Both the position numbers and the translations under genes were made by a program. The notes beneath the pieces were generated by a model. It searched no databases and had not been told where the DNA came from. It worked only from the letters and a program-made list of their open reading frames with translations. Positions 58,247 to 64,000 of a stretch of DNA of 64,000 nt are shown in pieces. The DNA lies in assembly GCA_002683405.1 (NCBI GenBank), contig NYTH01000006.1:1-64000 (forward strand), read 5' to 3'. This stretch comes from Salinisphaeraceae bacterium. GTDB lineage: Bacteria > Pseudomonadota > Gammaproteobacteria > Nevskiales > Salinisphaeraceae. Every line of letters starts with the position of its first letter. The stretch's first letter is position 1.

Positions 58247-59442
58247 ATGACTTTTCGCGCTTGCCATGACTCGATCCTCTTGGCGGGGAAGCCCAGTTCC
58301 GCCAGTATGCTTTTGCTGTGTTCGCCTAGGCCGGGTACCGGGTCCATGCGTGGCCGCAGGCCTTCCACGCGTCCCGGCGGCAGCAGGGCCCGGAAATGCC
58401 TGCCCTCCGGCAGGGCCACTTCCTGCCAGCGCGATCGCGCCGCCAGTTGCGGATGGGCGGCCAGGCCATGCATGTCTCGCATTTCCGCGTAGGCCACACG
58501 GGCGCGTTCCAGCAGTGCGATGGTGTCGGCGCGGAGCAGGCTGCCCAGGCGCTGGCGCACGATGGCTTCCAGCGCCTGGATGTTTTCCACGCGCCGGGCG
58601 TTGTTCGCAAAACGCGGGTCGGCGGCCAGTTCCGGTGCTTCCAGCACGACCGCGGCAAAGCCGGCCCATTCGCGCTCGTTTTGCAGCCCGATCATGAGCA
58701 CGTGACCGTCAGCCGTGGAAAACGGCCCGTATGGCGCCACCGTGGCATGCCGGGCGCCGGCTCGGGGGGGTGCCCGGCCACCGGATTGCGCGGTGTACAG
58801 CGGGTGGCCGGCCCATTCGCTAATGGCCTCCAGCATGGACATCTCGATGTGTCGCCCGCGACTGTCACGCTGGCGAGTGTACAGGGCTGTCAGGATGTGG
58901 GTGAGGCAGTACATGGCCGCGGCAATATCGGCAATGGACAGGCCGACCTTGCATGGCTGTTCTGGCGTGCCGGTAACCGACAGGATGCCGGCCTCGGCCT
59001 GCAACAGCAGGTCGTAGGCCTTGCGGTCCCGGTAGGGGCCATCCTCGCCGTAGCCCGACAGGTCGCAGACAACGAGCGTGGGAAATTCGGCCCGCAAGCG
59101 CGCGGCGCCCAGGCCCAGCCGGGCGCTAGCCCCGGGCGCGAGGTTCTGGATGAACACGTCGGCCCCGGCCAGCAGTCGGTCCATCACCTCGGCCGCCTCG
59201 GAGCTTTTAAGGTCCAGCGTCAGGGATTCCTTGGAGCGGTTGCACCAGACGAAATAGGCGGACTGTCCCTCGACCCGGGTATCGTAATGGCGGGCAAAAT
59301 CGCCGCCGTCGGGCCGTTCGACCTTGATCACCCGGGCCCCCAGGTCGGCCAGGTGCCGTGTAGCCAGCGGCACGGAAACCGCCTGTTCCAGGGAAATCAC
59401 CGTGATGCCGGCCAGCGGCAATCTGTCGTCGTCCATGGCCAT
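58243..59442 (-). CDS. CaiB/BaiF-family (type III) CoA-transferase
   Basis: This 399-residue protein begins LPLAGITVISLEQAVSVPLATRHLADLG and contains FARHYDTRVEGQSAYFVWCN, LAPGASARLGLGA and the catalytic Asp in VGLSIADIAAAMYCL. It lacks the GHDxNY motif of racemases (AYDLLLQAEAG instead), so CoA transfer between acids is the better call than racemisation. A second ATG two codons in is an equal start candidate. It sits 4 bp after an acyl-CoA dehydrogenase stop and overlaps the MaoC gene. Confidence 0.88.
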   Translation of the reverse strand: MAMDDDRLPLAGITVISLEQAVSVPLATRHLADLGARVIKVERPDGGDFARHYDTRVEGQSAYFVWCNRSKESLTLDLKSSEAAEVMDRLLAGADVFIQNLAPGASARLGLGAARLRAEFPTLVVCDLSGYGEDGPYRDRKAYDLLLQAEAGILSVTGTPEQPCKVGLSIADIAAAMYCLTHILTALYTRQRDSRGRHIEMSMLEAISEWAGHPLYTAQSGGRAPPRAGARHATVAPYGPFSTADGHVLMIGLQNEREWAGFAAVVLEAPELAADPRFANNARRVENIQALEAIVRQRLGSLLRADTIALLERARVAYAEMRDMHGLAAHPQLAARSRWQEVALPEGRHFRALLPPGRVEGLRPRMDPVPGLGEHSKSILAELGFPAKRIESWQARKVI

Positions 59443-59446
59443 GTTG

Positions 59447-60610
59447 TCAATAGCTGCGCGGCATGCCCAGTACGTGCTGGGCGAGGTAGGAAAGAATCAT
59501 GTTGGTGGAGACCGGTGCGACCTGATACAGGCGGGTTTCGCGGAACTTGCGTTCGATGTCGTACTCGGTGGCGAAGCCGAAGCCACCGTGAGTCTGCAGC
59601 GCGGCGTTGGCCAGGTCCCAGGCCGCGTCCGCTGCCAGCAGTTTGGCCATGTTGGCCTCGGCCCCGCAGGCTTGGCCGGCATCGAACAGCGTGGCGGCCT
59701 CGAAGCGCATCAGGTCCGCCGCCCGCAAATCGGCGTAGGCGCGCGCAATGGGAAACTGGATGCCCTGATTGGCGCCAATGGCACGGCCAAATACCCTGCG
59801 TTCGCTGGCGTAGTTGCGCGCACGCTCGACAAACCAGTAGCCATCGCCGATGGATTCCGCGGCGATGAGGATACGCTCGGCGTTCATGCCGTCCAGGATG
59901 TATTTGAACCCCTTCCCCGCCTCACCTATCAGCGCATCCCCGGGCAGCATGAGATCGTGAAAGAAGACCTGCGTGCTGTGGTGATTGATCATGGCCTGGA
60001 TCGGCCGGATTTCCACCTGGCCATCGTCCACGGCCTGACGTAGGTCGAACAGGAACAACGATAGCCCGTGGCTGCGTTTGTCCACCTGGTCGGCGGGTGT
60101 GGTACGGGCCAGCAGCAGCATCAGGTCGGATTGGCGGGCCCGCGATGTCCATATTTTCTGGCCGTTGACCCGAAAGCCCTCGCCCTCGGCGCTGGCGGTA
60201 GTCCGGATCGACAGGGTATCGGTACCGGCGTCGGGTTCGGTCACGCCGAAGGCCTGTAGACGTAAGTCGCCGCTGGCGATGCGCGGCAGGTAATACTCTT
60301 TCTGCGCTTGGCTGCCATGACGCAGCAGCGAGCCCATGATGTACATCTGGGCGTGGCAGACGGCGGCATTACCCCCGGAGCGATTGATCTCCTCCAGGAT
60401 CACGGAGGCCTCGGCTATTCCCAGCCCGGAGCCGCCATAGTTCTCGGGAATGAGGGCGGCCAGATAGCCGGATTCGGTCATGGCGTTGACGAATTCGTCC
60501 GGGTAGCCGCCGTCGCGGTCCAGCTCGCGCCAGTAGCTGTCCGGATAGCGGCGGCACAGCCCGCGCATGGCCTCCCGCAGGGCGGCGTAGTCGACTTGCG
60601 GCTGGCTCAC
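59447..60610 (-). CDS. Acyl-CoA dehydrogenase
   Basis: This 387-residue enzyme has GVTEPDAGTDTLSIRTTA, WTSRARQSDLMLLLART and LQTHGGFGFATEYDIERKFRE. The C-terminal catalytic Glu is absent (LYQVAPVSTNMILSYL). As in the LCAD/IVD group, the base may be a Glu in helix G (NAERILIAAESIGDG). This C-terminal signature is common in a branch of poorly characterised acyl-CoA dehydrogenases near CaiB genes. The GTG start overlaps the upstream dehydrogenase stop. The pair could form a heteromer, as described for steroid-type dehydrogenases, but that is inference. Confidence 0.87.
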   Translation of the reverse strand: MSQPQVDYAALREAMRGLCRRYPDSYWRELDRDGGYPDEFVNAMTESGYLAALIPENYGGSGLGIAEASVILEEINRSGGNAAVCHAQMYIMGSLLRHGSQAQKEYYLPRIASGDLRLQAFGVTEPDAGTDTLSIRTTASAEGEGFRVNGQKIWTSRARQSDLMLLLARTTPADQVDKRSHGLSLFLFDLRQAVDDGQVEIRPIQAMINHHSTQVFFHDLMLPGDALIGEAGKGFKYILDGMNAERILIAAESIGDGYWFVERARNYASERRVFGRAIGANQGIQFPIARAYADLRAADLMRFEAATLFDAGQACGAEANMAKLLAADAAWDLANAALQTHGGFGFATEYDIERKFRETRLYQVAPVSTNMILSYLAQHVLGMPRSY

Positions 60611-61758
60611 CAGGCCGCCTCCTTGCGCAGGTTGCGGGCGATCACCAACTGCTGAATCTGGCTGGTGCCCTCGAATAGCCGGAACAGGCGCACGTCGCGG
60701 TAGAACTGTTCCACGCGGTAGTCGCGCATGTAGCCCGCGCCTCCATGGATCTGCACGGCACGGTCGGCCACCCGGCCCACCATTTCGCTGGCGAACAGCT
60801 TGCAGCAGGCGGCGTCGGTGGTGACGGGCAGGCCCTCGTCGTAGCGCCGCGCCGCATCCAGGGTCATGCTGCGGGCGGCGTAGGATTCCGCGCGTGCGTC
60901 GGCAAGCATCGCCTGCACGAGCTGCTGTTCGGCAATAGGTTTGCCGAACTGTCGGCGTTCCTCGGCATAGCGCAGGCTGTCGCGCAGCAGGCGCTCGGCT
61001 GCGCCGACGCTCGCCGCTGCCACCATGAGCCTGCCCCGGTCCAGCACCTGCATGGCAATCCTGATGCCTTCGCCCTCGCTGCCCAGCAGTGCCCCGGCGG
61101 GCACCCGGCAATCCTGGAAAATCACGTCGCATGTATGCGATCCGGCCATGCCCATCTTGCGATCCGGCTTGCCCAGGGTAATGCCATCAAGATCGGCGTC
61201 CACAGCGAAACAGGACACCCCGGCCGCGCCGGGTTCGTCCGGATCGGTACGCGCCATCAGGGTAAAGACCCCGGCCTGGGGCGCGTTGGAAATATATCGC
61301 TTGCCGCCATTGACCACGTAGACGTCGCCGTGGCGAATGGCGCGGGTTTTCAGGGACGCTGCGTCCGACCCGGCTTCCGGTTCCGTCAGCGCGAAGGACC
61401 CGATAAGTTCGCCCCTTGCCATCGGCGGTAGGTAGCGCTGCTTCTGGTCCTCGTTGCCGGAGTAGAGGATGGCTTTCGAGCCGATGCCGTTATTGGTACC
61501 GACAAGACTGCGAAACACCGGCGAAGCATGGGCCAGGCGGATGATGACCTCCAGCTCCTCCTCCAGCGTAAGCCCCATGCCACCGTATTCCTCGGGGATC
61601 GATAGCCCGAACAGGCCCAGTGATCGCATGTCCGCGACGATGTCGTCGGGGATGGCATCCTGCTCGGCCACCTCGGCTTCCGCTGGTACAAGCCGCTCGC
61701 GCACGAAGCGGCTTACCGCCTCGAGTATGCCGTTTAACGTGTTCTGGTCCCGTATCAT
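60607..61758 (-). CDS. Acyl-CoA dehydrogenase, short/medium-chain type
   Basis: This 383-residue enzyme has the full acyl-CoA dehydrogenase pattern: SFALTEPEAGSDAASLKTRA, YISNAPQAGVFTLMART, QIHGGAGYMRDYRVEQFYRD and the catalytic Glu in FRLFEGTSQIQQLVIARNL. It is the first enzyme gene after the sigma-54 activator, with a 4-bp overlap. The following dehydrogenase lacks the C-terminal Glu, so this one is the more certain catalyst of the two. Confidence 0.92.
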   Translation of the reverse strand: MIRDQNTLNGILEAVSRFVRERLVPAEAEVAEQDAIPDDIVADMRSLGLFGLSIPEEYGGMGLTLEEELEVIIRLAHASPVFRSLVGTNNGIGSKAILYSGNEDQKQRYLPPMARGELIGSFALTEPEAGSDAASLKTRAIRHGDVYVVNGGKRYISNAPQAGVFTLMARTDPDEPGAAGVSCFAVDADLDGITLGKPDRKMGMAGSHTCDVIFQDCRVPAGALLGSEGEGIRIAMQVLDRGRLMVAAASVGAAERLLRDSLRYAEERRQFGKPIAEQQLVQAMLADARAESYAARSMTLDAARRYDEGLPVTTDAACCKLFASEMVGRVADRAVQIHGGAGYMRDYRVEQFYRDVRLFRLFEGTSQIQQLVIARNLRKEAAW

Positions 61759-63740
61759 GAGTCGAGTCGTTGTCCTTGTGGGCGGTTCGCGGCGCCGGGG
61801 TCATCGTCGTAGCGCTGCAGGCGGCGGTAGAGCGTGGCCCGGGATATTCCCAGCCGGCGTGCTGCCTCGCTGCGGTTGCCACCGCTACCGCTCAGGGCTT
61901 GCTCAATGGCTCGCTGCTCAGCGCGGCGTAAATCGCCATGCGGGCCGCCGGTCTGGGCACCCATCTGTTCCGCACCGTCGGCCATCAGCGCCGGCAAATG
62001 GGCCGGCGTAAGCAGCGTGGCGTCGTTCATGACCACCAGGTATTCGATGATGTTAGTCAGCTCCCGCAGATTGCCCGGATAAGCGTAGCTTCGCAGCAGC
62101 TCTCGCAGCGACTGGTCAAGACGCTTCGTGCAGCCGTAATTCGAGCCAGCGCAAGCCAGCGCCCGGTCCAGGTAACGATCAACATCCGCTACGCGTTCGC
62201 GCAGCGGCGGGAGACTGATGCTCAAGCGGAAACGGTAGTAGAGATCGTCGCGGAATCTGCCTGCCCGGACCTGTTCGAGCAGATTACGGTTGGTGGCCGC
62301 TATGATGCGTACATCAACGGATTGGGCAGCGGTGCCGCCCAGCCGAGTCACTGCGCGTTCCTCCAGGACTCGAAGCAGATAGGGTTGCAAGTCCAGCGGT
62401 AGTTCGCCGAGCTCGTCCAGGAACAGGGTGCCTCCCCGTGCCTGCTCGAACTTGCCCGCGGCGCCGCCGCGCCGCGCGCCGGTGAAGGCCCCTTCTTCGT
62501 GTCCGAACAACTCGCTGGCGAGCAGTTCGCGGGGAATCGCGCCGCAATTGACTGCCACGAAGGACTTGTCGCGTCGGGGGCTATCGCGATGGATGGCATG
62601 CGCCAGAAGCTCCTTGCCGGTACCGGTTTCGCCTTGGATCAGCACGGGCAGGTCGAAGGGCGCCACGCGAATGCCCGCGGCCACGGCATCGCGCATGGCC
62701 GGAGTGCGATGATTGGCCAGCGGGTCGCTCATGTCGCCGCGGTCGGGAATTTCGGCTTGCGGGGTTCGAGCGTGCGACCGGGGCGTGGCACCCGGCGCCG
62801 GGATCTGCACGATGGCGCCGATGTCCCGGCCATGCATTTGTACCGGTTTGACCCAGTCGGGTTCAATCCAGTCCGGGTACCGGAATTGCGCCGCCGACCG
62901 GGCATCGGCGCGTCCCAGGTGGCCGCCGGCAAGTACCTTGGAATCCACGCCGCGTGTTTCCAGAATGGCCGTTACCCGTTCGTTCTGCCTTAACAGCCGG
63001 CCGTGCTTGTTGATCAGCAGCAGACCGTCGTTGCCCTGGTGAGGCAGGGAGTCGATGTATCTATCCAGCAGCAGGCTGTGCCGCTCGGACTGCATCTGCC
63101 GCAATATGGCCTCCACGCGGCGGGCGGCCGCCACGATGAGTGGCAGGGCCATGCTGTCCAGGATCTCGTTCTGGTAGGAGATATCGAGCGCGCCCAGCAG
63201 CCTGCCGTCGCCCGGGTCATGCACCAGGCTGGCCGCGCAGGTCCAGCTCTTGACCCCCGCGCAATAATGTTCGCTGGCGTGTACCTGTACTGCCTGCCCG
63301 GCCGCCAGCGCCGTGCCCACCGCGTTGGTGCCGCAGATTTCCTCTTGCCACAGCCCGCCAGGGACGATGTTGGCTTCGACCCCGGCCTCCTGGCTGGAGC
63401 GGCTGCCGCGCGATTCCAGTATCAGCCCCTCGGGATTGCACAACAGCACCAGTGCGCCCTGATCCGTTAGCAGGTCAACAGTATCCGCCAGGACTGGCTG
63501 GGCGGCTTGCAGCAGGTCGTCGTGGGCCAGTTGCTTGGTTTGCAGCCGGGCGCTTTGCAGGGGAGCCTTTTGCCGTTGCGGATCAACCTCGCGGGACCGG
63601 CTGCGCTGCCAGGACTGCAACACCACCGGTCTCAGCCCCGACGACGGCACCGGTTCACCGCTCAGGAAAGCTTCCCACGCGCGCATGACGTTGGTGGTTT
63701 CGGGTTTAATGGAATCCAGTCCCGTCTCGTCTTTCCTCAT
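61755..63740 (-). CDS. Sigma-54-dependent transcriptional activator (AcoR-like)
   Basis: This 661-residue regulator has an N-terminal GAF-type sensor of the AcoR group (LWQEEICGTNAVGTALA near residue 130, HYCAGVKSWTCAASLVHD near residue 158). The AAA+ domain carries Walker A GETGTGKE, the sigma-54 contact loop EEGAFTGARRG and LDELGELPLDLQPYLLRVLEER. The C-terminus is a Fis-type HTH (NRSEAARRLGISRATLYRRL). It heads the operon that it probably controls. AGGAG stands seven bases before the ATG. The effector is unknown, and I did not find a convincing -24/-12 promoter by eye. Confidence 0.93.
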   Translation of the reverse strand: MRKDETGLDSIKPETTNVMRAWEAFLSGEPVPSSGLRPVVLQSWQRSRSREVDPQRQKAPLQSARLQTKQLAHDDLLQAAQPVLADTVDLLTDQGALVLLCNPEGLILESRGSRSSQEAGVEANIVPGGLWQEEICGTNAVGTALAAGQAVQVHASEHYCAGVKSWTCAASLVHDPGDGRLLGALDISYQNEILDSMALPLIVAAARRVEAILRQMQSERHSLLLDRYIDSLPHQGNDGLLLINKHGRLLRQNERVTAILETRGVDSKVLAGGHLGRADARSAAQFRYPDWIEPDWVKPVQMHGRDIGAIVQIPAPGATPRSHARTPQAEIPDRGDMSDPLANHRTPAMRDAVAAGIRVAPFDLPVLIQGETGTGKELLAHAIHRDSPRRDKSFVAVNCGAIPRELLASELFGHEEGAFTGARRGGAAGKFEQARGGTLFLDELGELPLDLQPYLLRVLEERAVTRLGGTAAQSVDVRIIAATNRNLLEQVRAGRFRDDLYYRFRLSISLPPLRERVADVDRYLDRALACAGSNYGCTKRLDQSLRELLRSYAYPGNLRELTNIIEYLVVMNDATLLTPAHLPALMADGAEQMGAQTGGPHGDLRRAEQRAIEQALSGSGGNRSEAARRLGISRATLYRRLQRYDDDPGAANRPQGQRLDS

Positions 63741-63854
63741 GCTTGTACTCCTGCCCCCGGAGGAGGCGTTACTGACCGGCAGCAGCGACTTGCGCGGGAT
63801 GCTGTAGACTGCCGGCGGAAAATCGGCTTCGTGCTCTCGTAATCAGGAAAGAAC

Positions 63855-64000
63855 ATCAACAACCTACGTGAACGCAAGCGCCTGCCTCCCGATGAGCGTC
63901 GGGCGCAACTGCTTGAATGCGCCATTCAAGCGGTCGCCGAGCACGGAATTTCGCGAGCAACACATTCGCATGTTGCGAAGCTGGCGGGCGTGTCCAAGCC
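63855..64000 (+). CDS. TetR-family regulator, N-terminal fragment at window edge
   Basis: The last 146 bases encode RLPPDERRAQLLECAIQAV, then AEHGISRATHSHVAKLAGVSK, a TetR-type helix-turn-helix. The gene continues beyond the window. No ATG, GTG or TTG occurs between the in-frame TAA at 63840-63842 and the conserved region. An ATC at 63855 is spaced six bases after AGGA, so either a rare ATC start is used or one base differs from the true sequence. It is divergent from the sigma-54 activator gene and is a candidate binder of the GACC/GGTC dyads in this window (inference). Confidence 0.65.
   Translation, partial: MNNLRERKRLPPDERRAQLLECAIQAVAEHGISRATHSHVAKLAGVSK

Noticed and set aside
51361-63740. 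Sigma-54 promoters (TGGCAC-N5-TTGC) for the operons near the AcoR-like activator
   Set aside because: No convincing match was found in the intergenic gaps, so none is annotated; a profile scan would be decisive.
1-64000. Search by eye for CRISPR arrays, tRNA and rRNA genes, replication origin and integrase/att pairs
   Set aside because: No regularly spaced repeats, cloverleaf-like genes, rRNA segments, DnaA-box clusters or integrases were recognised; this is a reading by eye, not a computed search.

Overview
The window is GC-rich, gene-dense DNA that reads like a Gram-negative gammaproteobacterium able to oxidise hydrocarbons or other hydrophobic compounds. The evidence is two CYP153-type P450s with ferredoxins, an AlkS/MalT-like regulator, many acyl-CoA dehydrogenases, lipoprotein-processing enzymes and RND pumps. 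I cannot name the species. No rRNA, tRNA or CRISPR array was seen.

Region 1 (1-20,634) is a metal and periplasm island. It holds the end of one RND efflux operon (Cys-rich peptide, TolC-like protein, CusB-like adaptor cut by the window edge). Next is a dsbD / DsbD-alpha-like / lspA / ctaG / SCO1 operon for periplasmic thiol and copper handling. Then comes a complete CzcCBA/CusCBA-type operon with a PII-like gene and a 1-Cys peroxiredoxin, closed by a strong terminator. A MerR regulator diverges from a CDF exporter across a promoter with a 19-bp spacer. Downstream lie lnt, a frameshifted methyltransferase, a rhodanese-cyclase fusion split by a stop codon, and a multicopper oxidase coupled to a ZIP transporter. 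Three small secreted Cys-rich proteins are scattered through the region.

Region 2 (20,635-38,337) starts with palindrome-rich DNA and a RelE/HigB-type toxin-antitoxin pair. Then comes an oxygenase block: AraC regulator, ferredoxin, CYP153A, Baeyer-Villiger monooxygenase, zinc alcohol dehydrogenase, CMD-like protein, thioesterase, large LuxR/MalT-type regulator, MMPL/RND exporter, second CYP153-like P450 and second ferredoxin. A decayed ISL3 element closes the block. The first ferredoxin lacks its fourth iron-sulphur cysteine, and no ferredoxin reductase is present.

Region 3 (38,338-64,000) is a CoA-ester catabolic island in three transcription units. (a) A minus-strand operon (51,361 to 40,649) has three acyl-CoA dehydrogenases, a crotonase, SDRs, MaoC, a citryl-CoA-lyase-like protein, an alpha-methylacyl-CoA racemase-like protein and a fused two-domain CoA-transferase. 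(b) A divergent plus-strand operon (51,504 to 56,093) has a BadH-like SDR, thioesterase, crotonase-like protein, AliA-like CoA ligase and CitE-like lyase. (c) A minus-strand operon (63,740 to 56,090) is headed by a sigma-54 activator, followed by two acyl-CoA dehydrogenases, CaiB, MaoC, a thiolase-like protein and a DUF35 protein. A TetR gene starts at the right edge.

Working model (inference): P450s, dehydrogenase and BVMO activate a cyclic or methyl-branched hydrophobic substrate. The CoA operons then degrade the resulting branched or alicyclic acid by a cyclohexanecarboxylate-like ring route and a branched-chain or aldol-type route. A dyad TGAYC-N4-GGTCA, often followed by ATAA, recurs in intergenic DNA of all three blocks and may mark a common regulon.
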